The notes beneath the pieces are model-generated. The model made no database searches and was not told where the DNA came from. It saw nothing but the letters and a program-made list of their open reading frames with translations. From Candidatus Raymondbacteria bacterium RIFOXYA2_FULL_49_16 (GTDB taxonomy: Bacteria; Fibrobacterota; OXYB2-FULL-49-7; XYB2-FULL-49-35), in assembly GCA_001789205.1 (NCBI GenBank), contig MFYT01000038.1, positions 1 through 55,006 of the forward strand: a stretch of 55,006 nt of DNA, read 5' to 3'. Both the position numbers and the translations under genes were made by a program. Positions 25,035-32,846 of this stretch are shown one piece after another; position 1 is the first letter of the stretch; every line of letters starts with the position of its first letter.

Positions 25035-25943
25035 CTAGTCCAGGGGAACATACCCGCTTTCCTCAACAATAGCCTGGCCTTGAGCTGATAAAATCCAATC
25101 AAGGTATTTTTTTATAGCACCTTCGGGCGTGCCCAGCGTATACACCTGCAGGGACCGGGCTAGAGGATACGACTTGTTCTGTGTGTTGGCTACCGTAGGG
25201 GCTATTCCCGGTTCGCCGATTTTTAATTCAACCTTTAGCATTTTAACCTGATCATTGGCATATCCCATACCACTGTATCCGATGGCCGACCTTGTGGATC
25301 CCACCAGTTCTACCACTTCCTTTGAACCATTCATATCCCGTGAACCCAGTTTGAAATCCTTGTTCATGAGCACGTGTTCCCGGAAAAACTCATAGGTCCC
25401 TGAACTGGACTGACGGCTTACCCGGACTATTTCATCATTTTCCCCGCCAGGCAAAGAAATACCCAGCTGCGACCAGCGGGTTATATCGCCTTTTTCGGAA
25501 AAAATCATATCGAGCTGGTCTATGGAGATCATGTCCAGAGGATTGTCCTTATGAACATACACGGCCAACGCATCGAAGCCCACGATGAATTCCTCGGGCT
25601 TTTTTCCTGTGTTACGTTCCGCGCTTTCTATCTCCTCTTTCTTCATATTCCTGCTGGCACTCGCCATGTCAATGGTACCTTTGGACAGTGCAGCGATGCC
25701 AACACCTGATCCGCCGCCCGAAACCTCTACATCGACTGCAGTGTCAACCAGCGCATAGGCTTCGGCCCATGCCTGAGCAAGGTTGACCATGGTGTCGCTT
25801 CCCTTTATCTGGATAACCTGGCGTTCGACCTCGTCTTTTCCGGTCTTTTTCCCGCACTGGACAAATATGAGCATGGTTGAAATAGCGACAGCGAACGCTG
25901 TCTTGACATGGTCTTGGTTTGTCTTGGATGTACTAAAAATCAT
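25035..25943 (-). CDS. pstS: Phosphate-binding lipoprotein PstS
   Basis: 302 residues. The N-terminal hydrophobic stretch ends in IFVQC, a plausible lipobox (Cys30). The binding domain opens IQIKGSDTMVNLAQAWAEAY, then VEVSGGGSGVGIAAL and IDMASASRNMKKEE, the phosphate-binding loops. VGFDALAVYVHKDNPLDMISIDQLDMIFSEK, RQSSSGTYEFFREHVL and VGSTRSAIGYSGMGYA are standard PstS motifs. An AAGGAG precedes the ATG; the start abuts the phoU stop. It captures phosphate outside the cytoplasmic membrane for PstC-PstA. Confidence 0.94.
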   Translation of the reverse strand: MIFSTSKTNQDHVKTAFAVAISTMLIFVQCGKKTGKDEVERQVIQIKGSDTMVNLAQAWAEAYALVDTAVDVEVSGGGSGVGIAALSKGTIDMASASRNMKKEEIESAERNTGKKPEEFIVGFDALAVYVHKDNPLDMISIDQLDMIFSEKGDITRWSQLGISLPGGENDEIVRVSRQSSSGTYEFFREHVLMNKDFKLGSRDMNGSKEVVELVGSTRSAIGYSGMGYANDQVKMLKVELKIGEPGIAPTVANTQNKSYPLARSLQVYTLGTPEGAIKKYLDWILSAQGQAIVEESGYVPLD

Positions 25944-27065
25944 TTAAGACTCCTTCCTGGTTTCAGTCTTGATTTCTGAGCCGATAAGCGCCTGAACTAG
26001 CGCCTTTATATGGTTTTGGATGAACATGAATGTTTCCTCGTAGGCAGCCTGCACTGTTTCAGGAGTACCCTCTGTTTCCGAGGGGTCGCTGACCAGCCAT
26101 TCGAGGAAAACGGTCTTGCGCGGGCATTGGGGGAATATCTTGCGCGCCCCTTCAGAGAGGGCGACAACAACCTGGTAGTGTTCGATATGCGGTATCTGCT
26201 GAATGGACCTGGGAATGGTACGTGACAGGTCAAAGCCTTTTGTGTTCATGAATTCGATTGTGGCTTGCAGCATTGGCCTGGACTGGGCGCCAGCGCTGCT
26301 GAAAATGAATCTGGGCTGGTTGAGACCAATGGCAATAGCTTCAGCCATGGGCCCCCTGCAGGAATTGTGGTTATCTATGAAAAGGATGCGAAAGGCGCCG
26401 GTACCGGGATGTTTGGCATACTGGCCAGTACACATGTAGAGCGCTTCCATGCAAATATTCCGCGCCTGGTCCGAGACCCTCTCGAGCCGCCGGGTAATGA
26501 CCGCGAGGGGATCGAAAATGTCGTACGGCAGGTTGTTTGACTGAAGGAGCCGCGCCAATTCCCGGTTAATCCGGGTACGCAAGGCATCAACCTTGTCCTC
26601 GATCTCAATGGCCGACCACGCGCGTTCAGGATCAGGGTTTAAAAAGGCCTCTATTGAATCGTGAAACATGGCAATGGAAAGATTGGCCAGCTCTACAATG
26701 GCCTCTTCAACGCCCGAAGCGGTCTTTTCCTTCAATCTGATGACATAGCGCGCAATACTTTCGGCATAATCGCCGATCCGTTCGATCTCGAGATTGATTT
26801 TAATGGTGCTGTAGGCGAACCTGAGGCTTTGGGCAACCGGTTGCTGCCGAACGAGAAATTCGAGACAAAGCCGGTCTATCTCCTTCTCTTTCTCGTCCAC
26901 ATACAGGTCGCGTAAAATGACCGCATAGGCGAGTTCGTGGTCGTTTTCCACAAAGGCCTTAACGCAGTCATTCAGGGCACTTTCAGCCAGGGCCGCCATA
27001 CTGCCAACCTGGTCACGGATACGGTCGATCTCCCGCCGCATACTCTCTTCGTAATGAGTCTGCAT
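25944..27065 (-). CDS. phoU: PhoU fused to a nucleophile-less low-molecular-weight phosphatase/ArsC-like domain
   Basis: 373 residues. Residues 1-~215 are PhoU: two three-helix halves with metal-binding E/D-x-x-x-D motifs (EIERIGDYAESIARYV and RRLERVSDQARNICMEALYM). Residues ~228-360 are a low-molecular-weight protein tyrosine phosphatase/ArsC fold: FRILFIDNHNSCRGPMAEAIA, FIFSSAGAQSRPMLQATIEFM, and DPSETEGTPETVQAAYEETFMFI. In active enzymes the loop is V-C-x4-C-R-S. Here the nucleophilic Cys position is Asp (FIDNHNSCR), while the second Cys, the Arg and the general-acid Asp of the DP motif remain. The domain may therefore bind phosphate without hydrolysis. First gene of the pst operon, with a candidate Pho box upstream. 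PhoU normally conveys phosphate sufficiency to PhoR. Confidence 0.92.
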   Translation of the reverse strand: MQTHYEESMRREIDRIRDQVGSMAALAESALNDCVKAFVENDHELAYAVILRDLYVDEKEKEIDRLCLEFLVRQQPVAQSLRFAYSTIKINLEIERIGDYAESIARYVIRLKEKTASGVEEAIVELANLSIAMFHDSIEAFLNPDPERAWSAIEIEDKVDALRTRINRELARLLQSNNLPYDIFDPLAVITRRLERVSDQARNICMEALYMCTGQYAKHPGTGAFRILFIDNHNSCRGPMAEAIAIGLNQPRFIFSSAGAQSRPMLQATIEFMNTKGFDLSRTIPRSIQQIPHIEHYQVVVALSEGARKIFPQCPRKTVFLEWLVSDPSETEGTPETVQAAYEETFMFIQNHIKALVQALIGSEIKTETRKES

Positions 27066-27128
27066 GAATACCTCTTTCTTTAGTATTATGAAGATACATC
27101 ATATACGCTACAACAGCATTTCACGCAT

Positions 27129-27146
27129 ATTACATTTATATTACAT
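27129..27146 (-). promoter_or_regulatory. Candidate Pho box of the phoU-pst-phoR operon
   Basis: On the minus strand the sequence is ATGTAAT-ATAA-ATGTAAT: two identical 7-bp direct repeats separated by 4 bp, the 11-bp spacing of PhoB-type boxes. It lies about 64 bp upstream of the phoU start, with a possible -10 (TATGAT) about 25 bp downstream. The half-site differs from the enterobacterial CTGTCAT but has the same geometry. Binding by a PhoB-like regulator is inferred. Confidence 0.6.
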
Positions 27147-27199
27147 AGACATCTTTTTTGCAGAAAAAGGCAGGCTCGGGATATAGATAAAAATAAGTC

Positions 27200-27712
27200 T
27201 TACTGGCTGATTTTCTTACGGATCTGACTGACCAGCGAGCTGAATTTCGCAAGGTTGTCCTCGTTAAGTTCGATGAGGGTCTCGTGGGCAAGCAGGATGC
27301 TCTGCCGGAGAAACATCCCGCCCGATTCTGGTGAGGCCATGATTTCCTCGGTCGCCCCTGCCTTCGATACTTCTCCCGGGCTGGCAAGCACAGGATCGAG
27401 AATAAACTGGCAGTTGTTGGTATCAAGAATATTCTGTATCATGGAGTTTGCGTACAGCACAATGGCTTTTTTCTTGCCATTCTTTTTGTAGTATTTGACC
27501 GCAAGATTGGCGATGATGCCGATCATAGTGCTGTCGACATGGACGCACTCGGTAAGGTCAAAAATGAGCTGGGGCGCGTTCAGGTGCTGCTCAGCGTGCT
27601 GGTCCTCGTATTTTTTCAAGTTCGCGGCCTCGGCAAAGGTGGCGTGGCCGGTGATTTTAATGACCGCACCGGATTCGATGACCCCTGCGAATATGTGCGC
27701 GCGTTTTTCCAT
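27200..27712 (-). CDS. STAS-domain protein (anti-sigma-factor antagonist type)
   Basis: 170 residues. An N-terminal STAS-like fold (about 1-110) shows GAVIKITGHATFAEAANLKKY, APQLIFDLTECVHVDSTMIGIIANLAVKYYKKNGKKKAIVLYA, and SMIQNILDTNNCQFIL. The VDST-x-IG loop corresponds to the MDSSGLG phospho-serine site of SpoIIAA-type proteins, so regulation by phosphorylation at this loop is plausible. The last ~55 residues are helical and unassigned. No partner anti-sigma kinase or PP2C phosphatase is adjacent. It lies between the acetate-kinase-like gene and the pst operon on the same strand, outside the pst transcript as judged from the Pho box. Confidence 0.78.
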   Translation of the reverse strand: MEKRAHIFAGVIESGAVIKITGHATFAEAANLKKYEDQHAEQHLNAPQLIFDLTECVHVDSTMIGIIANLAVKYYKKNGKKKAIVLYANSMIQNILDTNNCQFILDPVLASPGEVSKAGATEEIMASPESGGMFLRQSILLAHETLIELNEDNLAKFSSLVSQIRKKISQ

Positions 27713-27770
27713 GCAAGAAAATTAACGTTGTATACAAGGGAAAGTCAAAGGTTAATATGCAAAATTACTG

Positions 27771-28859
27771 TCAGGCACGTTTCAACAATTCGACTGTAGC
27801 CTCCCCCATGATTCGCTGTTTTGTCCTGAAATTCAGACAGGCTTTGATTCGGGAAGTATCGCCATGAACAAACACCGCGCGGTCCCCTGCTTTTTTCCAC
27901 GGCAAGCGTCGCAGATAGAGGCCCATAAAGGATAGTTTCTTCAGCACCTTGAACACGAGCGGCTGAAGGTCGGAAACATATCTGCCCGAAAAAACGATCC
28001 CATCAAGACTCCCTAAAAGAGCCATCCCCTCTCCCGTATGCTGGAGTATCTGATTAAAATACAGGTTAAAGGCCTCGGTAACCTTCCGGTCTTTGCCATT
28101 GAGTTGATAGAGTTCATTGATATCCGCCCTGCGTCCGGTCATTCCAAAAAAACCGCTCTCGTTTTTCAAAATATCATCAATCCGATACATACTCAAATTA
28201 TGGGCCTTCATCAGATAAAAAACCGCCCCGGGATCCAGATCACCGCACGTTGTTTTTCCCATGATCCCCTCAAGCGGAGTATATCCCATGCTAATATACC
28301 TTGGCGTCATGTTCTTTATCGCGCACACGGTTGTTTGCCTGTCTAAAACAATTGACAGCACTTGCGATGTTTCCGGAAACAGGGCGCTGCTATCTTCGTG
28401 CAGCAACCCATGATATCCCCACCGTTTGATTCGGTTAGCCTCGCTGTATTCATAGGGTATCGCGTAATACCGTTCCTCGTCCGGAAGCGATTTAAAAAAG
28501 GCCGTCTCGGAAAACATAAACATTGGAATCGGGCCAACCTGGGTCAGACAAAAAGAAAAGAGAGCGCGCGTATGATTCATATAGAGCGGGAAGAGAGGCG
28601 CCAACCGCGCCAACGAATCGATGGCCCTGCGAGTGATCCGTACGGGTTTGGGGAACAAGTCCCCTCCCGAAACCAGGCAGAAAGCGAACGCGGTGACTGT
28701 CTCGCGCTCTCCGCACATAGTGCGAATGAAAGGCATAAGGTCTGTTTCCAGGAAATCACCGGTGTTCATGGTCGCCACTTTTTTGACTGAAGGCGCTCCG
28801 GCGGCCCTGTGCGTCCATAGCGTTACCTCTCGAATGGAGTGTTCAATTATTATGACCAT
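27771..28859 (-). CDS. Acetate kinase-like protein lacking active-site residues
   Basis: About 362 residues from the ATG at 28859 (MVIIIEHSIREVTLW); the frame is open further upstream, inside ackA, but shows no homology there. Homology to AckA is clear in RIKRWGYHGLLHEDSS (GFHGxSHxY motif), ISMGYTPLEGIMGKTTCGDLDPGAVFYL and LLGSLDGIVFSGRYVSDL. Key residues are missing. The N-terminal NCGSSSLK is replaced by EHSIREVT, HRxVHGG by CLVSGGD, the FDT segment by FSET, the TRSGD arginine by TTCGD, and the C-terminal E-E-x-x-I-A motif is gone. Only the GYHG histidine remains. It overlaps the intact ackA by 17 bp and is probably co-translated. A pseudoenzyme binding or regulating acetate kinase is the most likely role; this is inferred. 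Confidence 0.8.
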   Translation of the reverse strand: MVIIIEHSIREVTLWTHRAAGAPSVKKVATMNTGDFLETDLMPFIRTMCGERETVTAFAFCLVSGGDLFPKPVRITRRAIDSLARLAPLFPLYMNHTRALFSFCLTQVGPIPMFMFSETAFFKSLPDEERYYAIPYEYSEANRIKRWGYHGLLHEDSSALFPETSQVLSIVLDRQTTVCAIKNMTPRYISMGYTPLEGIMGKTTCGDLDPGAVFYLMKAHNLSMYRIDDILKNESGFFGMTGRRADINELYQLNGKDRKVTEAFNLYFNQILQHTGEGMALLGSLDGIVFSGRYVSDLQPLVFKVLKKLSFMGLYLRRLPWKKAGDRAVFVHGDTSRIKACLNFRTKQRIMGEATVELLKRA

Positions 28860-30075
28860 ATGAATGCTCCTTATACGCCTGCCGCGCAATGACAATCTCT
28901 TCGTCCGTGGGAATGACCAGCGTGCGCGTTTCCGCTTTTGAATGAGAGATATCGGCCATGCCGGACCGGTAGCCGTGGTTTTTTTCCGCGTCGATGCGAA
29001 TGCCGAACATCTGCAGATTTTTGCAGACTTCCTCGCGCACCAGAGACAAACCCGTACCAATGGAATCCGTAAAAATCAGGACGTCCGGCTTTTCAAGAAG
29101 CAACGAATAATAGCCGATATATTTTTTGACCCTATTAACATAAAGACTAAAGGCGAGACGCGCCCGCGGATCGGAAACGCTGCTGGCAATAACGTCCCGC
29201 ATGTCGGATGACGCGGCATACACACCGACAATGCCGCTTTTTCTATTCAGGATCGTCTCAATGTCGTCCGCGGAACAATTCTCCTTGAACATCAGGTAAA
29301 ATACCATGCCCACATCAACATCTCCGGACCGCGTATTCATGACCAAACCTTCAAGAGGCGTGAAGCCCATGGAATTATTCACCGAACGGCCGTTACTGAT
29401 GGCGCAAATACTCGATCCTCCGGTACCCAGATGACAGCTGATGATCCGCTGGGTACGCACCTCCCGCTTGAGAAAACCGCACGATGCATGCATCACGTAT
29501 TCATGCGACAACCCATGAAATCCGATCTTATGTATGCCGAATTTCCTGGAAAAAACACGCGGTAGCGCGTATAATGAGTGCTCTTTCGGGATTGTGGCAT
29601 GGAAAGAGGTGTCAAAGACCGCAACTTGGGGAATAGCAGGGTATTCTTTCGCGCACAGTTCAACAAGACTGAACGAGATGGGGTTGTGTAGCGGCGCCAG
29701 GGGCAAGGTCTGGCGTAATTGCTTGAGGGTATGAGCGTTGATACGTGTTGTTTTAGTAAACAACGTACCTGGGTGCACATACCTGTGGGCAAAAAGAGAA
29801 CATGCGATTTCCGGATCATTGGCTGAATCGCCGGCGATTATCTCCATAATACGCCTGAACGCGGCCGCATGGTCTCCCCTGGCCAAGGGCAGCGTTACCG
29901 TGCTCCCCAGAACGGTATGATGGATGGCAGGATCTTCCTTTGTCTTGATCCCAACACGCTCGGCCTCGCCGGCAACCAGTACGCATTCCTCTGGCATTCG
30001 TACAATTTTATACTTTAACGAAGAACTGCCGCAGTTGAGGACCATTACATTCACAGACCCAGGTTCAGATTTCAT
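28843..30075 (-). CDS. ackA: Acetate kinase
   Basis: About 410 residues from the ATG at 30075 (MKSEPGSVNVMVLNCGSSSLKYKIV); a longer reading to 30228 lies inside the upstream gene and is rejected. Active-site elements are present: NCGSSSLK, AHRYVHPG (Arg kept), VAVFDTSFHATIP, KIGFHGLSHEYV, NNSMGFTPLEGLVMNTRSGDVD (Arg kept) and VIPTDEEIVIARQ (Glu kept). It interconverts acetyl phosphate + ADP and acetate + ATP, the usual fermentative ATP step. No phosphotransacetylase gene is nearby. It overlaps the M20-like gene by 11 bp upstream and the degenerate AckA-like gene downstream, so the three form one operon. Confidence 0.93.
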   Translation of the reverse strand: MKSEPGSVNVMVLNCGSSSLKYKIVRMPEECVLVAGEAERVGIKTKEDPAIHHTVLGSTVTLPLARGDHAAAFRRIMEIIAGDSANDPEIACSLFAHRYVHPGTLFTKTTRINAHTLKQLRQTLPLAPLHNPISFSLVELCAKEYPAIPQVAVFDTSFHATIPKEHSLYALPRVFSRKFGIHKIGFHGLSHEYVMHASCGFLKREVRTQRIISCHLGTGGSSICAISNGRSVNNSMGFTPLEGLVMNTRSGDVDVGMVFYLMFKENCSADDIETILNRKSGIVGVYAASSDMRDVIASSVSDPRARLAFSLYVNRVKKYIGYYSLLLEKPDVLIFTDSIGTGLSLVREEVCKNLQMFGIRIDAEKNHGYRSGMADISHSKAETRTLVIPTDEEIVIARQAYKEHSYGHNN

Positions 30076-31285
30076 CACAGCTCCACCCGAATGTCGGCAT
30101 GCCAATGTTCCGCAACGCGATACTTCCCTGACCAAGGGCCGCGCGTTCAAGTTCGTCAAGACGGATTCCCCCATCCTGCGAAACTTCAGAACCAGCGCCG
30201 AACCCGATGGCGGGAATATGCAGTTCACCGCAAATATACGACCCTTCGGTTACAATGCGTTTCCAGCATTCAGTGTCCGCGCTGAAACCGTTTTCACGCA
30301 ATACTTCAAGTGACGCCAAAACAAATGGATCATTCGCCTGGATAAGCCAGGGTTTGAACTCGTTTGTCATTACGGTTTCAAGCCCTGTCTGCATCCGGAT
30401 CTTGTTTTTCACCAATGCTGTTGCGATGCTCGATTTTTCGGGATATACCGCTGTAGCGATGGACCGGGCCCGTTCAAGAATCGCCTCGGGATTCTCGAAA
30501 GGCACAAAAGTACGGTCAACGGCGACGCGGAATTCAGGCGCACGTTCTCCCAAACAGGTATCACGGAAATGCACATCATGAATCATAAGCGTGGCATCGC
30601 CAAGGGTGGTGTCGTGCGGCAAGGTTGCGGAGACCTTCTCCAGTTCATTGATCAATGGGAACATACTGCCCAGCATATTCACACCGCGCTTATTGGGTAC
30701 GACATTTTCGGCAATTGCGCCTCCTATGACAATCTCGTACTGAAGTCTTCCCCGGTGGCCCAAATGGACTTTCAGACCCGTGGGTTCGCATAAAACCGCT
30801 CCCTTGATCTTGGAGGTCCGTTTCAATAGAAACCGTTCAAACAGGTGGCGTATGCCCAGGTCGCATCCTTCAGCCCGAGTGACGCAACACACAATAATAT
30901 CTCCGTTCAGCGGTATCAACGAATTTTTAATGGCCGCGCCTGAATAGATGCTGCTGATTATTCCCACCTTGAACGTGGAGGGACTCGGCGCAAGGTCGCC
31001 CTGCGTGAGAAAATACCCGGAACGCCCGGTCCCCGCCCTGAACAGATCCATGTGGGAAACGAGCATGAGGTCCTCTCCTTGTGTCAGACCTTTTATAATA
31101 CCGATGATATTCCCTGCCTGGTCATCAAATACAAAATCATATTCGAGACGTTCCATCTCCTCGATAATCAGTTCCCTGAATTCAGCGATCGATTGCTCAT
31201 TCACATCAAACTGCCTCATTTTTTCGGAAAACCGGGACATTGGCTTGCGCAGACCCTTCACCTTTCCTTCAAAGATATCGTACAT
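30065..31285 (-). CDS. M20 peptidase-like protein with altered metal ligands
   Basis: 406 residues. The start is set by AGGAGGTG before the ATG. The fold is M20/ArgE-DapE-like: LMLVSHMDLF (H-x-D ligand pair), AVLCEPTGLKVHLGHRGRLQYEIVIGG (EPT and dimerisation-domain entry) and FGAGSEVSQDGGIRLDELERA near the end. Several canonical ligands are not where expected. The bridging Asp of GAADxK is Ile (SGAAIKNSL), the EE pair is reduced to RAEG, and the dimer-domain and C-terminal histidines (G-x-x-x-H and A-H-x-x-D/NE) are replaced. It may be a pseudo-peptidase or use a different metal site. It lies upstream of ackA and downstream of the XRE-cupin regulator. Confidence 0.75.
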   Translation of the reverse strand: MYDIFEGKVKGLRKPMSRFSEKMRQFDVNEQSIAEFRELIIEEMERLEYDFVFDDQAGNIIGIIKGLTQGEDLMLVSHMDLFRAGTGRSGYFLTQGDLAPSPSTFKVGIISSIYSGAAIKNSLIPLNGDIIVCCVTRAEGCDLGIRHLFERFLLKRTSKIKGAVLCEPTGLKVHLGHRGRLQYEIVIGGAIAENVVPNKRGVNMLGSMFPLINELEKVSATLPHDTTLGDATLMIHDVHFRDTCLGERAPEFRVAVDRTFVPFENPEAILERARSIATAVYPEKSSIATALVKNKIRMQTGLETVMTNEFKPWLIQANDPFVLASLEVLRENGFSADTECWKRIVTEGSYICGELHIPAIGFGAGSEVSQDGGIRLDELERAALGQGSIALRNIGMPTFGWSCDEI

Positions 31286-31297
31286 ATGACACCTCCT

Positions 31298-31340
31298 GTT
31301 AATCTAAGCACTACACCATTAACATATACTTAACACATCG
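31298..31340. promoter_or_regulatory. Candidate operator/promoter of the M20-ackA operon
   Basis: The 66-bp gap contains an inverted repeat, GTTAAT (31298-31303) with ATTAAC (31318-31323), and next to it ACATATACTTAACAC. A similar TAAACTAATACTTAATG reads on the opposite strand in the leader of the XRE-cupin gene (about 31968-31985). Shared AT-rich half-sites in both leaders fit autoregulation and operon control by that regulator. Weak evidence, by eye. Confidence 0.35.
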
Positions 31341-31351
31341 TCCAAAAAATT

Positions 31352-31903
31352 TTAAAATGTCGGGGGCGTTACAACCCATAACGCCTGGGTTTCACCATTA
31401 AAAACATTCTTAAAAATGTGCGGCGTGCTTGAATTAAAATAGATACTGTCTCCACGCTGCAGCATATAGCGCGTTTCATTCAAAGTGATTTCAAGCGCTC
31501 CTTTGAGGACCAGCACAAACTCTTGTCCAAAATGCTTATATTGTGACCGTCCTGATGTGGCGTTTTTTTCCAGTTCGAACAAAAGCGGCTCCATCTGTTT
31601 GGTAGGATCGGGTGAGGTAAGAAGTGAAACTGTCATACCTTCAGCGGTCCGCTTCCCTGCTTTGTTCATTGCACCTTTAAGAACTGGGTTGTTATTCTCG
31701 ACATCAGACTCTCCTAAAAGAGCTCCAACTGAAGTCTGAAGAGAATCAGCAAGCGCCTTAAGCGTTGATATTGAAGGTGTTGCCTTGCCTGTTTCAACCT
31801 GGGACAGGAAGCTTGCGCTCACATTCAATTTTTTTGCAAGCTCTCGCAATGAAATTTTCCCTTCTGTCCGGAGCTTCTTGATATTGACGCCTATTATTTC
31901 CAT
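31352..31903 (-). CDS. XRE-family regulator with C-terminal cupin domain
   Basis: 183 residues. An N-terminal helix-turn-helix spans about 6-60: IKKLRTEGKISLRELAKKLNVSASFLSQVETGKATPSISTLKALADSLQ, the XRE pattern. A cupin_2 domain covers about 105-180: HFGQEFVLVLKGALEITLNETRYMLQRGDSIYFNSSTPHIFKN, with the GDSIYF and final P-H of the beta-barrel. Regulators of this type usually sense a small ligand in the cupin pocket. It lies just upstream of the M20-ackA-AckA-like genes on the same strand, 92 bp after the end of the Hyf-like operon, and probably controls the former. Confidence 0.9.
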   Translation of the reverse strand: MEIIGVNIKKLRTEGKISLRELAKKLNVSASFLSQVETGKATPSISTLKALADSLQTSVGALLGESDVENNNPVLKGAMNKAGKRTAEGMTVSLLTSPDPTKQMEPLLFELEKNATSGRSQYKHFGQEFVLVLKGALEITLNETRYMLQRGDSIYFNSSTPHIFKNVFNGETQALWVVTPPTF

Positions 31904-31994
31904 AGATTTTGATTTCTCCTAAGAATAAATATAATAAAACCCTGATTGCGTGTCAAGTGTTATTTCACAACATTAAGTATTAGTTTACATCTAT

Positions 31995-32753
31995 TTAGTG
32001 ATGTATCTTTCCCAAAAATCGCAACAACCCATCAAGAATTGTTATAGGATGCGGGGGACAACCGGGAACAAACAGGTCAACCGGAATATCTGAAGGCACG
32101 CCGTTTAACGTTTCTTCATGGTCAATATAGGGCCCGCCAGATATTGCGCACGCGCCCACGGCAATGACTATCTTTGGGGACGAGATGGCTTCGTAGGTTT
32201 TTCTGAGCGCCAAAGCCATATTTTTAGTTACCGGCCCTGTAAGGCACAGGCCATCGGCATGGCGGGGCGAAGCGACAAACTGGATGCCAAAACGTCCCAG
32301 GTCAAAGACCACTGTGGTAAGCACGTTCAGGTCAGCCTCGCACGCATTGCACCCGCCCGCGCACACCTGGCGCAATTTGAGCGATCTTCCGAGAATACGT
32401 TTGATCTCCTCTCCCATTGCCGTGGCCTTTTCAAACTCCTGGCCCGAAAGAACAAGGCCCTGCCGCAACCTGCTTGCCAAACAATGGTCTTGGGAAAAAC
32501 TGAGCGCTCCTGATGGGCAGACCTTTGTGCAATCAGCGCAAAAAAGACATTTACCAAGGTCAAGGGAAAGGCCGTCTGTCTTTGACAATGCTCCGGTTGG
32601 ACAGGCAACAACGCAGGCATCACACGCTTTATCGCACTTGGAAGCATCGACACGCGGCATACCCCGGAACCGGTCCGGCAAAACCGGCGGCGCCTTGGGA
32701 TATGCGATTGTCCGTTTTTTCTGCCGTATTCGTTCGGCTATTATTTTCAGCAT
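31995..32753 (-). CDS. hyfI: Ferredoxin-NuoB fusion, small subunit of Hyf/Ehr-like complex
   Basis: 252 residues. The N-terminal third has two 4Fe-4S motifs: CDKACDACVVACP and CLFCADCTKVCP. The C-terminal part is NuoB/HyfI-like: CAGGCNACEADLNVL, RFGIQFVASPRHADGLCLTGPVT, VIAVGACAISGGPY and FVPGCPPHPITILDGLLRFLG, supplying the cysteines of the proximal cluster. Most Hyf/Nuo systems keep the ferredoxin (HyfH/NuoI) separate; here it is joined to the small subunit. Last gene of the six-subunit operon, separated from the large subunit gene by ~93 bp that contain a palindromic repeat. Confidence 0.9.
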   Translation of the reverse strand: MLKIIAERIRQKKRTIAYPKAPPVLPDRFRGMPRVDASKCDKACDACVVACPTGALSKTDGLSLDLGKCLFCADCTKVCPSGALSFSQDHCLASRLRQGLVLSGQEFEKATAMGEEIKRILGRSLKLRQVCAGGCNACEADLNVLTTVVFDLGRFGIQFVASPRHADGLCLTGPVTKNMALALRKTYEAISSPKIVIAVGACAISGGPYIDHEETLNGVPSDIPVDLFVPGCPPHPITILDGLLRFLGKIHH

Positions 32754-32771
32754 AGGTTTCTCTGGTAAACA

Positions 32772-32828
32772 GGTACGAGGATAGAGGCTCGAGGATCGAG
32801 AGTGTTCTCCAGCCTCGTACCTCGTACC
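32772..32828. repeat. Palindromic repeat within the Hyf-like operon
   Basis: GGTACGAGGATAGAGGCT (32772-32789) is an imperfect inverted copy of AGCCTCGTACCTCGTACC (32811-32828), 15 of 18 positions pairing. The right arm also contains tandem CCTCGTA units. It would form a long RNA hairpin between the large- and small-subunit genes and could tune their ratio. It resembles dispersed palindromic repeats of environmental genomes; no other copy seen here. Confidence 0.55.
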
Positions 32829-32846
32829 TCGCGCCTTATTTCCCTG

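Noticed and set aside
28860-29060. N-terminal extension of the AckA-like protein, and a similar one for AckA (30076-30228)
   Set aside because: Both stretches are overlap frames inside the upstream gene, rich in Arg/Cys and without homology.
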